A stretch of DNA of 26,064 nucleotides from Chloroflexota bacterium (lineage in GTDB: Bacteria; Chloroflexota; Dehalococcoidia; Dehalococcoidales; RBG-16-60-22). The notes under the pieces were generated by a model. That model saw only the letters and a list, made by a program, of their open reading frames with translations, did no database searches and was not told the origin of the DNA. Below, piece after piece: positions 1 through 8,330 of this stretch. The position numbers were made by a program, and so were the translations under genes. The stretch is taken from the NCBI GenBank assembly GCA_016190585.1, contig JACPQH010000004.1:1-26064 (forward strand), read 5' to 3'. The first letter of the stretch is position 1, and the number at the start of each line of letters is the position of its first letter.

Positions 1-1643
1 ACCTGGGCTTTTTTACCGGCCCGCTCACCGGCACCGTAGCGCCTTTCGCCAACCGCTACACGGTGGCCGGCAAGTCGCCGCTGACGATGACCTGGGGCGA
101 CGCCAACTCCGGGGGCGAGTTCGGGCCCTACCTGAAATTCGCCGGTTATGATGCCCTGCTGTTCCACGGGGCGGCGGCAGGGCCCGTTTTCCTGCTCGTT
201 GATAGCGGCGCGGCCTCGCTCAGGGATGCTTCTCATCTGTGGGGCAAAGACACGTACGAGACCGAGCAGGTGCTGCGCGCCGAGTACGGCCAGCAGTCGC
301 GGGTAGCCTGCATCGGTCCCGCCGCCGAGAAGCTGTCCCTCATCTCGTGCGTGATAAATGATCACGGCCGGGCGGCGGCCCGCTCCGGTCTCGGGGCGGT
401 CATGGGTTCCAAGCGACTCAAGGCAATCGTGGTTCGCGGTGCGCCCGGCCTTGCCGTGGCTGACCCGGAACGGGCTATCGAGCTTACCCGTAGGTATATC
501 GCCACGCTGGCTCCCGCCGCCGAGCTTTTCCGCGAATACGGTACCTGCGGCAGCACGACCCATTCCATAAAGACAGGCGACGCCCCGGTGAAGAACTGGG
601 GAGGCACCGCCCGGGATTTCCCGGATGGTGCCGCTCTCGGCGGCCCGGCGGTCATCTACGGGGAAGCCCGGAAGTATGGCTGCTGGCGCTGTCCGGTCCG
701 GTGTGGGGGCCTGATGAAGGCGAGTAGTGGCATTTATGATTGGGAAGCCGGTATCCAGAAACCGGAGTACCAGACCCTGGCGGCCTTCGGTCCCATGTGC
801 TTGAATAGCGACCTGGTGTCCGTCATCAAGTGCCATGACATCTGCAACCGCTACGGACTGGACACCATCTCGGCCGGAGCGACGGTTGCTTTCGCTATCG
901 AATGTTACGAGAACGGCATCATCAACCGGCAGGAAACCGAAGGGCTTGAGCTGAACTGGGGCAACCACCGGGCGATTGTCGCCCTGACCCAGCAAATAGC
1001 CCGCCGCCACGGTTTCGGGGAGGTGCTGGCCGACGGGGTCAAGCAAGCCGCCGGGCGCATCGGCCGCGGTTCGGAAAAGTTCGCCATTCATATTCAGGGG
1101 CAGGAAGTGCCCATGCACGATCCTAAAAGGTGGCCGGACTATGGCGCCCTCTACCGGACGGACGCCACGCCGGGACGGCATACGCAGGGACATGAGGGAT
1201 GGGTGGCTCCAGGGCTCCCCGTGCCCCCTTTTGACCGTAGCGCCTGCTCCGGACGCAGCGCGGCGCAGATGATCGCCAGGTTTATGATGCATAGCATCAA
1301 CGCCGCCGGCGTGTGCATGTTCGGCTATAATTTTATGAATGCCCGGGCGCTACCGGAACTGCTCGGCGCGGTGACGGGACGGGAGTATGACTTGAAAGCG
1401 CTGTTAAACGCCGGCGAGCGAATCGCCCATATCCGCCAGCTATTTAACGCCCGGGAGGGGACGAACACTATAGACTCGGTTGTGCCCGGGAGGGTTACCG
1501 GCGAGACAGCTATCGCAACAATGGCTGCCGAGTTTTACCAGGCGATGGGGTGGGATTTGAAGACAGGCTACCCCGCGCCCGAACGGCTCAGGGAGCTGGA
1601 CCTGGCGGGATTTAGCGCAGGCGCCTCTACCTCAGCGCCTTGA
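1..1643 (+). CDS. aor: Aldehyde:ferredoxin oxidoreductase (AOR), 5'-truncated by window edge
   Basis: Tungsten- and pterin-dependent enzyme family that oxidises aldehydes to carboxylic acids with ferredoxin as electron acceptor in the cytoplasm of anaerobes. The frame is open from base 3, so the gene starts upstream of the window; by comparison with ~600-residue family members, roughly 80 N-terminal residues are missing. The visible N-terminal part carries the family signature GDANSGGEFGP followed by LKFAGYD. The 4Fe-4S ligands are visible as CWRCPVRC (C-x2-C-x3-C, bases 681-704) plus a distant Cys in GVCMF (base 1314). The ~204-residue gap between them fits the fold. The CNRYGLD stretch matches the first pterin-binding motif, while the second motif reads NAAGVC, with Asn where Asp is usual. 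The substrate cannot be told from sequence. The gene converges on the VWA operon with 86 bp between stops. Confidence 0.93.
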   Translation, partial: LGFFTGPLTGTVAPFANRYTVAGKSPLTMTWGDANSGGEFGPYLKFAGYDALLFHGAAAGPVFLLVDSGAASLRDASHLWGKDTYETEQVLRAEYGQQSRVACIGPAAEKLSLISCVINDHGRAAARSGLGAVMGSKRLKAIVVRGAPGLAVADPERAIELTRRYIATLAPAAELFREYGTCGSTTHSIKTGDAPVKNWGGTARDFPDGAALGGPAVIYGEARKYGCWRCPVRCGGLMKASSGIYDWEAGIQKPEYQTLAAFGPMCLNSDLVSVIKCHDICNRYGLDTISAGATVAFAIECYENGIINRQETEGLELNWGNHRAIVALTQQIARRHGFGEVLADGVKQAAGRIGRGSEKFAIHIQGQEVPMHDPKRWPDYGALYRTDATPGRHTQGHEGWVAPGLPVPPFDRSACSGRSAAQMIARFMMHSINAAGVCMFGYNFMNARALPELLGAVTGREYDLKALLNAGERIAHIRQLFNAREGTNTIDSVVPGRVTGETAIATMAAEFYQAMGWDLKTGYPAPERLRELDLAGFSAGASTSAP

Positions 1644-1683
1644 AAATTACATCTTCTTCGTTGTATTTCGGCGGTACATTTTG

Positions 1684-1713
1684 TTCCGGCGTCCTGGGAT
1701 TAACCCGCCGGAA
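1684..1713. repeat. Inverted repeat between convergent genes, possible transcription stop
   Basis: TTCCGGCG (1684-1691) and CGCCGGAA (1706-1713) form a perfect 8-bp stem with a 14-nt loop, between the stop codons of the AOR gene and the double-VWA gene. It is the only stable hairpin in the 86-bp gap. No U-tract follows it in either direction (the adjoining T and A runs are on the wrong sides), so it is not a textbook intrinsic terminator, although its position fits a shared transcript end. Confidence 0.4.
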
Positions 1714-1729
1714 AAAGTTCTGTAACACC

Positions 1730-4588
1730 TTATCGTCCCTTGGCGCGGCGCTTTGCCCGGAGCCAGCGCTCGGTCGAAGGTTCTGAATCCGGCGTCTGTC
1801 CGCTGTCCCGGGCCGGTCCTTTTCCGGGGACGACCGGTTCATGTTCCGCATTTCCGGGAGACGACCGAATATCCGGCGCAGCTTCGCGTGACGGGCCCCG
1901 CGCCGCGTCACCGATATGAACCCTGACCCGGCCCTCCCGGCGGCGGCGGATACTCCCCAGTACCGGCGAGGGGGTCCCCACCTGCCGGCGGCCCCGGTGT
2001 AACACTGTCTCCCTGGCCGTCATAAACCAGCCGAGCACTTCGGCTGAGCGCACGTTCAGGCGGCGGATGGCGATATCCAGGGGCAGTAACAGGGTCGCTG
2101 TCATCAATAACCACCAGGCCAGGGGCAGGTTCCCGTGTGCCGGCGGGAGCCCGGGATCAAAAGATTCTTCAGGGCTTGCCAGCACTCTTCCCCCGGTGAT
2201 GGCCGCCAGGCGCTCTAGCAACCTTTGGTCCGCCTCCATGCTTCGGAACTCCGGGGAGTATGGCACGACCAGCCCGCCGGTGGTCGAGCGGCGCCCCCCT
2301 TCCGGTGTTTCTTCGGTCACCTGGGCCAGGTAAGAGCCCTGCTCAACCGCCGGGAACCCTGCTTCCCACCTGCCGGGCGAGGCGGCCTTAAGCGGGATTT
2401 CGGTAACGTCCAGCTCCGGCCCCACGATGCGCATGGAAAGGCTCCCGCCCTCCGCTACCTCTCCCTCTACCTGAACCGTGGCTTCACCGGCTGTTACCTC
2501 GCTCTTCACCTGGAAGGGCGCTGCCTCCGGCGGCAGGGTCCAGTCCACCAGTGCCGACCAGAAGGCGGGAACGCGCTCCCAGGCCGCCAGAGCGGCCGTC
2601 CAACGGCCCTCGCTGTCGCTGGTCCAGACTATGCTCCTGCCCAGGCCGTACTGCCACTGGGCGAGGAGGGGGTCTCCCCTGGGGGAGACCAGCACGACCC
2701 GGGCGATGTTCCTCGGCTGTGTCATCACGTACCCCCCGAGCGTGGGAAACTCGCCTCCGGTACCGCGCAGCACCGGGCTGCTCCCGGCCACCAGCGGCAT
2801 GGTCGGTTCCTCCACGATAGCGCTGCGGGCGGCAAGGCGGGTTTCCTTGACCAGTATCTGGGGAATATCACGGGCGCGGTCGGTGAAATAAAAACGGCCG
2901 CCTCCCCGGTCCGCCAGCCACTGGAGGAGACTGGCATCGGCATCGAGACCTACGGCTATAGTCGAAAGGGTTATCTCCTGCGCCTGCATCGTCGCCAGCA
3001 GGCTTGAGTAATCGCTCTGCTGGGAGTTGCCGTCGGTAAGCAGGACGATGTGTTTGCGCGGCACAGCGGCGCTCGCCAGACCCTGGCTGGCGGTCACCAG
3101 GGCAGGATAGATGTCGGTGCCGCCGTCGGCCACCAGCGTGCCGATGGACCTCTGCATCTCCTTGAGATGCGGCTCGTCTCCGATTTCCCCCAGCGGGACC
3201 AGCCACCAGTTGCCGGCGTCGAAGGCCACCACGCCGGCCAGGTCGTACATTTCCAGTTCCTCGAGGCTGAGACGGGCTGCCTCCTTGGCCATTTCCACCT
3301 TGGCGATGCCGTCCGAGCCGGCGCCGGACATGCTTCCCGACTTATCAATAACCAGCACCAGCGCCGCCTTACCCTTCTCCTGGCGCTCCGGCACCTCCGA
3401 GGTGACGGGCAGCACCTCCTCCAGCGGCGTGTTCCGATAGTCGCCCATGGTCAAGCTGTGACTCCCGCCGACGACCAGCAGCCCCCTGCCCAGGTCACGC
3501 ACCGCCGCCCGCACCATCTCCATTTTCCTCTGGCCGAGCGAGGCGGCGGGCACATCCACCAGGACGATCCCGGAATACTGTCCCAGTTCCTCCAGGGCTT
3601 CGGGGAAAAGGGCGGCGGCCCGCACCTGGACGTTAAGCCCGGTGGCGCGGAGGGCTTCGGCGACATTCTTGCCGGCACCCTGCCGGTCCTCCACCACCAG
3701 GACTGTCGGAGGACCGTGGATATTGACAAAGGCGTCAGCCCGGTTGTTCTGGTACCGGGTATCGGACTCGCTGTCAATAGTTACCCGTACGGTATGAAAT
3801 CCGGCTTGCTCCATTCCCACATCAAAGGCAAACCGCTTTTGCCCGGCTTCCAGAGCGACCTCCCGGCTGGCGACCATTGCGCCGTCCACGTACAGGCGCA
3901 GCACGGCGTCCGCCGCCTGCGTGCTGCGCACCTCAACCTCCACAGACACCTTCTCTCCAATGCGGGCAGAAGAGGGGACCTTTACCGAGGCTGCCAGCAC
4001 TTCCGGGCCGGCCGGCCCTTCCAGGGGCACCACGTCCACCTGCACCCCCTGGGCGCGCAGGAACCTTGCCTGCTCGACGGCATCTCCCAGGTTTTGCCGC
4101 CCGTCGGAGAGGAGGACTATCCGTTTGCGGGCGTCCTGGGGAAGCAACGCCCGCGCCAGGCGCAGCCCATCGGCCAGGCCAGTATGGTCAGGATCGACCA
4201 CCGACTGGAAATTCTGAAATCCTTCTTTCTGCGATACGGGCCATTCCACCAGCGAGCCGCGCCCCACGGCTACGATGCCCACCAGGTCGTCCGGCCCCCG
4301 TTCCAGCATCGCCTGGCGAACGAATTCCTCGATCTGCGCCCGCTGCCTGTCCATGCTGGCCGAGAGGTCGGCCACGAAGACAACCGCCTGCCTGTCCACC
4401 GTGTACCGGACGGATGGCGCCGCCGCCGCCGCCACAAGTATCATAATAAGCGCCCACCGGAACGCCGTGATGACGCGACTTCGCCGGTTTTCCCGACCCC
4501 GCAGGCTGTGCCGCCGGTGGAAGAGCACCCAGCCCAGGGCCGGGGCCAACAGCAGGAGAAGCCAAGGGTTCGCGAAGCTAATACCCAC
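1730..4588 (-). CDS. Double-VWA membrane protein with GATase1-like domain
   Basis: A 952-residue membrane protein. Two N-terminal hydrophobic segments (about 7-23 and 40-58) are followed by a first von Willebrand A domain with MIDAS D74-x-S76-x-S78, T136 and SDG at 161-163. A beta-rich stretch comes next, then a class-I glutamine-amidotransferase-like Rossmann region (about 295-400, VLVVED to GLLVVGG) with no evident catalytic Cys. A second VWA follows with MIDAS D415-x-S417-x-S419, T491 and TDG 518-520. A C-terminal membrane helix (about 822-841) precedes a basic tail of ~110 residues. Both MIDAS sites look complete, so metal-dependent protein binding is likely. It is the last gene of the operon and overlaps the preceding VWA gene by 11 bp. 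Architecture matches membrane VWA proteins found beside MoxR ATPases; the client is unknown. The Arg/Pro/Ser-rich tail past ~860 looks disordered. Confidence 0.88.
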   Translation of the reverse strand: MGISFANPWLLLLLAPALGWVLFHRRHSLRGRENRRSRVITAFRWALIMILVAAAAAPSVRYTVDRQAVVFVADLSASMDRQRAQIEEFVRQAMLERGPDDLVGIVAVGRGSLVEWPVSQKEGFQNFQSVVDPDHTGLADGLRLARALLPQDARKRIVLLSDGRQNLGDAVEQARFLRAQGVQVDVVPLEGPAGPEVLAASVKVPSSARIGEKVSVEVEVRSTQAADAVLRLYVDGAMVASREVALEAGQKRFAFDVGMEQAGFHTVRVTIDSESDTRYQNNRADAFVNIHGPPTVLVVEDRQGAGKNVAEALRATGLNVQVRAAALFPEALEELGQYSGIVLVDVPAASLGQRKMEMVRAAVRDLGRGLLVVGGSHSLTMGDYRNTPLEEVLPVTSEVPERQEKGKAALVLVIDKSGSMSGAGSDGIAKVEMAKEAARLSLEELEMYDLAGVVAFDAGNWWLVPLGEIGDEPHLKEMQRSIGTLVADGGTDIYPALVTASQGLASAAVPRKHIVLLTDGNSQQSDYSSLLATMQAQEITLSTIAVGLDADASLLQWLADRGGGRFYFTDRARDIPQILVKETRLAARSAIVEEPTMPLVAGSSPVLRGTGGEFPTLGGYVMTQPRNIARVVLVSPRGDPLLAQWQYGLGRSIVWTSDSEGRWTAALAAWERVPAFWSALVDWTLPPEAAPFQVKSEVTAGEATVQVEGEVAEGGSLSMRIVGPELDVTEIPLKAASPGRWEAGFPAVEQGSYLAQVTEETPEGGRRSTTGGLVVPYSPEFRSMEADQRLLERLAAITGGRVLASPEESFDPGLPPAHGNLPLAWWLLMTATLLLPLDIAIRRLNVRSAEVLGWFMTARETVLHRGRRQVGTPSPVLGSIRRRREGRVRVHIGDAARGPSREAAPDIRSSPGNAEHEPVVPGKGPARDSGQTPDSEPSTERWLRAKRRAKGR

Positions 4589-6392
4589 GGCTGTAGACCC
4601 ACCATTCCAGGCCGAGTACCGCCAGCGCGGCCAGCGCCAGCCAGGGGCTTATCTCCCAGGGGACATGGCGGTCTCCCGGCGTTTCCGCGGGACCGGTCGC
4701 CACGGAAGGGAGCGCTGATGGGGACAGAGCCGATTCCTCCGGCCGGAAGAGGTTGGCGACGAAGTAATTCACGTGTTCCTTTCCATCAAGCTCCTGGACG
4801 ACCCGGTAGACTCCCAACTGGTCTGCCGGCAAGGGGTCAGGCGGGAAAGGGGGCGCAACCTGCACGCGCTGTCCTCCGGGTGTCTCCACCCACGCCCTGC
4901 CCGCTTGCGGGGACACGGGCGCATTCACCACCTCACCGGAGCGGACGTTAAGCCCGCTTCCCAGTCCGGGCAGCAGCCAGCTAACCAGGTGTTGCACCAG
5001 TATGGGAAAGGTCGGCTGTAGCGGCAGGTCGGAGTCATGCAGGTCGAAGGCAAAGACGGCCATCCGGCGTTGCGGCTCGTCCCAGACGGCAGCCAAGTAT
5101 CCCTCATCAGACTCCAGCAGCGACTGCGCTTCCGGCGGCAGCCGCAGTGTCAGGGCTTCACGGATATGCAATTCAGATAAATCCACGTACTCCAGGAGCC
5201 CGGACTCTCCCGGGCGCAGCCCTCTTACCGGCGCCGGCACCTGGGAAACCCAGGAAACGCCGCCGGCAGGAGGGGCCAGGATAAACACCGCGCCACGGGG
5301 CAATTCCCTGGGTAAAAAGCCATCGAAGACCCACAGGTCGTAGTCCCCCTGTCCGGAGAAGCTTTCGGGACGAGCCAGGGTCAGTTCCAAACCGGGCTGC
5401 AGTGACAGCGCCTTCTCTAAAAACCGGTTACCCCCGGTTACCAGCAGCGCCCGGGCCGCGTCCCCGGAGCCGCCGGCAGCCCAAGCCCGGTCATCCAGGG
5501 GAAAGATATCGCCGGGCACGAGGCGCACCTCGAAAAGCGCCGCCCCGGGTAAGGCTGACCACCGCACGACACTGTCCCCACCCGGCGGGACTTCTATGTC
5601 CCGCATATCATAGAGCTTGCCGTCAGCGTAAAGCTGGACGGAAACCGCACCGGCCGCCGGCCCGTAGTTGCTGACCCGGGCCAGGCCGTCGAGGCCGGCC
5701 GCGGCGCGGCGCGTGGAGAAGGCATCCACCGCCAGGTTGCCGGTGGGAGTGCCGATAGACTCATGGCGCAGCACAAAGGGCATGGCACCCGGAGGCCGGA
5801 TACTGGTGACATTCCCGTCACTCAGGACAACGACCTCCGACCGACCCCCTTCCCGGACCAACGAGGCCGCCAGGGAAAGGGCCGCTTCCAGGTTGGCGCC
5901 GCCTGTCCCGGGACGGGCTTGGGTCACTGCCTCACGCAGCCGCCCCCGGTCAGAGCTCTGGGCGACAAGGACCGCAGGCGTTTCGCCCATTAAAATAATG
6001 GAAGCAAGATGTCCCGCCGGAAGCCTGTCTATCCATTCCAATGCCTTCTGCTGGGCGGCGCCGAAGCGCGTGGGGGCGACGTCGGCGGCCTGCATGCTGG
6101 CCGATGTATCCAGGACCAGGAGCAGGTCGCCCTGTACCCGGCTGTCCCGCAACCAGACCGGACGCGCCAGGGCGAAAACCAGCGCGGCCAGAATCAGCAA
6201 CTGAAGCAGCAACAGCAGGTTGGGGCGCAGCTTTTGCCAGGGGGCGTTGGCCTCCAAGTCGCGGGTCACCTGTCGCCACAGGAACGTGCTGGAGACGCGG
6301 CGCTCCCGCCGGCGCAGCCGCAGCAGGTACAGGGCAATGACAGGGGCCGCCAGAAGCCCGAATAGCAGCGCCAGCGGCGAAAGAAGACTCAA
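4578..6392 (-). CDS. BatA-type membrane VWA protein (aerotolerance-regulator N-terminal domain)
   Basis: A 604-residue protein opening with the BatA/aerotolerance N-terminal domain: a first helix (about 3-24, LLSPLALLFGLLAAPVIALY), the basic loop RLRRRERR, the typical SSTFLWR segment, and a second helix (about 58-76). A VWA domain follows with MIDAS D95-x-S97-x-S99 and SDG at 191-193. At the place where the MIDAS Thr is normally found the sequence reads GGANL (A166), so metal binding may be weakened. The rest is beta-rich, with a GATase-like stretch (about 315-370) and a C-terminal membrane helix (about 583-600). It sits 10 bp after the DUF58 gene and overlaps the next VWA gene by 11 bp. In related clusters such proteins assemble with MoxR and DUF58 partners at the membrane; here the role is inferred from that context. 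Confidence 0.9.
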   Translation of the reverse strand: MSLLSPLALLFGLLAAPVIALYLLRLRRRERRVSSTFLWRQVTRDLEANAPWQKLRPNLLLLLQLLILAALVFALARPVWLRDSRVQGDLLLVLDTSASMQAADVAPTRFGAAQQKALEWIDRLPAGHLASIILMGETPAVLVAQSSDRGRLREAVTQARPGTGGANLEAALSLAASLVREGGRSEVVVLSDGNVTSIRPPGAMPFVLRHESIGTPTGNLAVDAFSTRRAAAGLDGLARVSNYGPAAGAVSVQLYADGKLYDMRDIEVPPGGDSVVRWSALPGAALFEVRLVPGDIFPLDDRAWAAGGSGDAARALLVTGGNRFLEKALSLQPGLELTLARPESFSGQGDYDLWVFDGFLPRELPRGAVFILAPPAGGVSWVSQVPAPVRGLRPGESGLLEYVDLSELHIREALTLRLPPEAQSLLESDEGYLAAVWDEPQRRMAVFAFDLHDSDLPLQPTFPILVQHLVSWLLPGLGSGLNVRSGEVVNAPVSPQAGRAWVETPGGQRVQVAPPFPPDPLPADQLGVYRVVQELDGKEHVNYFVANLFRPEESALSPSALPSVATGPAETPGDRHVPWEISPWLALAALAVLGLEWWVYSRGY

Positions 6393-6402
6393 CGCCAGCC
6401 CT

Positions 6403-7296
6403 CTATACCGTAACCTGCGCCCGCCTGAGGAGACGCAGGACGGCGTCCTCTACAGAGACATCGCCGGAAAACTGCAGGAACGTGATGCCGTGCCCGTGGC
6501 AGAAGGCGGCCGCCTCCCGCAGGTAAGAGTGCAGGCGGTCCCGGTACACGCTAACGGCCCGCGGCGTCAGCGTCACCTCCAGTGGCCTTCCGTCCTCGTC
6601 GTCCACCAGTTGCCAGTCCCCGGCGAGGCCGGGTTCCATCTCATCAGGGGCCAATATTTGCAGCAATACCACCTCCTGGCGCAGGGATAGGAGGGTGCGC
6701 AGCCCGGCGCGCCAGTCGCTGTCGGTTAACAGGTCGGTCAGGACAACCGCCAAGCCGGGGCGAGGGCGCAGCCGCCGTAATGACGCGAGCGCTGTTCCCA
6801 GGTCGGTGCTGCCCTGGCATGAGAGGGCTTCGAGGAACTCCCATACCCGCTGCACCTGGGCCCGGCTGCCCACGGGGGCCAGGTAAGAGGCCAGGTCTTC
6901 GCCCAGCGCTCCCGCGCCGACCCGGTCGTCGCGCGCCAGGCCGATGTAGGCCAGGGCGCCGGCGATCTGCCGGGCGAGGCGTATCTTGGGCGGCTGGCCC
7001 CAGGCCATGGAACGCGAGGTATCGAGCAGCAGCGTGACGTTCAGGTTTTCCTCCGCCCGGTAGAGGCGCAGGAACAGCCGCTCCAAGCGGGCGTAGGCAT
7101 TCCAGTCTATCCGGCGGTAGTCGTCTCCCGGCGTGTAGCTGCGGAAATCGGAGAACTCCACCGACGCGCCCAGGCGCGGGGCACGGCGCGGTCCCGCGCT
7201 GGAGCCAGGCAGGCTCTGCCTGGTAGCCAGGGACAGGGCTTCCAGCTTGCGGAGGAATTCGGGTGCAAACAGGCCTGTTTTCCCTTCCATGCGCAT
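6403..7296 (-). CDS. DUF58 family protein (VWA-like)
   Basis: A 297-residue soluble protein with the DUF58 core: the hallmark FSDFRSYTPGDDYRRIDW (about 48-65), followed by a VWA-like fold with DTSRS (MIDAS DxSxS), STDL (Thr ligand) and the VVLTDLL Asp. DUF58 proteins are near-constant partners of MoxR AAA+ ATPases and probably link them to membrane VWA proteins. The start is ambiguous: ATG at 7296 or ATG at 7290 (MEGK), and neither has a clear Shine-Dalgarno. The gene lies 16 bp after the moxR stop and 10 bp before the BatA-like gene, so translational coupling is plausible. No membrane helix is visible, unlike many DUF58 proteins that carry two N-terminal helices, so this is the short form of the family. 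Confidence 0.92.
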   Translation of the reverse strand: MRMEGKTGLFAPEFLRKLEALSLATRQSLPGSSAGPRRAPRLGASVEFSDFRSYTPGDDYRRIDWNAYARLERLFLRLYRAEENLNVTLLLDTSRSMAWGQPPKIRLARQIAGALAYIGLARDDRVGAGALGEDLASYLAPVGSRAQVQRVWEFLEALSCQGSTDLGTALASLRRLRPRPGLAVVLTDLLTDSDWRAGLRTLLSLRQEVVLLQILAPDEMEPGLAGDWQLVDDEDGRPLEVTLTPRAVSVYRDRLHSYLREAAAFCHGHGITFLQFSGDVSVEDAVLRLLRRAQVTV

Positions 7297-7312
7297 ATTA
7301 ATGGTGTCTTAT

Positions 7313-8323
7313 CTACGTTTTTACTGGCACTGCCTCGAGGACATGACCAATGACCTTGTCCGCGGTTATCCCCTCAGCTTGCGCCTCAAAGTTCAGGATA
7401 AGCCGGTGGCGCAAGGCCGGGTATGCCACTGCCTGGAGGTCGTCAACCGACAGGTTGTAGCGTCCCTCCAGCAGGGCCCTTACCTGGCCGCCGATGACCA
7501 ACGTCTGAAGTCCCCTCGGGCTGGCCCCGTACCGGACGTATTTCCTGACCAAAGGCGGCGCATCTTCCCGCTCGGGATGTGTTGCCAGGACCAGGGAGAC
7601 CGCGTAATCGTGGACGTGGGATGCGACCGGCACCTCGCGGGCCAACCGTATCATCTTCTCCAGCACCAGCCCGTCAGCCACGGCGCCGGCACGGGCGGGT
7701 TCGTAGCTAATGGTGCGCCTCAGAATCTCTCCCAGGTTTGCCCGGTCGGGAAACGGCACCAGCACCTTGAAAAAGAAGCGGTCCAGTTGCGCCTCGGGCA
7801 AGGGGTACGTGCCTTCCATTTCCAGGGGGTTCTGGGTAGCCAGCACGAAGAAAGGCCGGGGCAGCGAGCGGGTGGCGTCGCCGACGCTGACCGTGCGCTC
7901 CTGCATGGCTTCAAGCAGCGCCGACTGGGTCTTGGGTGTGGCCCGGTTAATCTCGTCGGCCAGCACCAGGTTGGCGAAGATGGGGCCCTGCTGGAAGCGA
8001 AGGTTGCGCCGTCCCTGCTCGTCTTCCATGACGACATTGGTGCCGACGATGTCGGCGGGCATCAGGTCCGGGGTGAACTGGATGTGGGAAAAGATAAGCT
8101 TCAGCGCCTCGCCCAGGGTCCGCACCAGCAAGGTCTTGCCCAGTCCGGGCACCCCCTCCAGCAGGACATGGCCCCCGGACAGCAGGGCTATCATGGTATC
8201 CCGCAGCACCTGCGGCTGTCCCACCACGATCCGGCCCAGTTCCTCTTCGATACGGCGTGCCGTCGCGATAAAGCCGGCCACATCCTGCTCTGAAATTATC
8301 GTTTCTTTGCCTGTCTCACCCAT
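7313..8323 (-). CDS. moxR: MoxR family AAA+ ATPase
   Basis: A 336-residue AAA+ ATPase of the MoxR branch, thought to act as a chaperone that remodels or inserts cofactors into client complexes together with VWA proteins. Walker A is GVPGLGKT (57-64), Walker B LADE (121-124) followed by INRATPKTQ, sensor 1 is in ATQNP (162-166), and the sensor-2 region is ASPRG. The length is typical and all catalytic elements are present, so it should be active. The start ATG at 8323 follows a GGAGGA located at the end of the upstream gene, about 12 nt away. The gap to the upstream stop is 7 bp and to the DUF58 gene 16 bp. In this operon its expected partners are the DUF58 and the two VWA proteins encoded immediately downstream. 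Confidence 0.96.
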   Translation of the reverse strand: MGETGKETIISEQDVAGFIATARRIEEELGRIVVGQPQVLRDTMIALLSGGHVLLEGVPGLGKTLLVRTLGEALKLIFSHIQFTPDLMPADIVGTNVVMEDEQGRRNLRFQQGPIFANLVLADEINRATPKTQSALLEAMQERTVSVGDATRSLPRPFFVLATQNPLEMEGTYPLPEAQLDRFFFKVLVPFPDRANLGEILRRTISYEPARAGAVADGLVLEKMIRLAREVPVASHVHDYAVSLVLATHPEREDAPPLVRKYVRYGASPRGLQTLVIGGQVRALLEGRYNLSVDDLQAVAYPALRHRLILNFEAQAEGITADKVIGHVLEAVPVKT

Positions 8324-8330
8324 GTTCGAA

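Noticed and set aside
1627..1911. A 94-codon minus-strand frame covering the AOR/VWA junction
   Set aside because: Mostly inside the C-terminal coding part of the double-VWA gene in another frame; no ribosome binding site or recognisable domain.
3050..4951. A 633-codon open frame on the plus strand, antisense to the two VWA genes
   Set aside because: Its product is Pro/Arg/His/Gly-rich without domains, and the opposite strand encodes clear VWA proteins. Long antisense frames are expected in GC-rich coding DNA.
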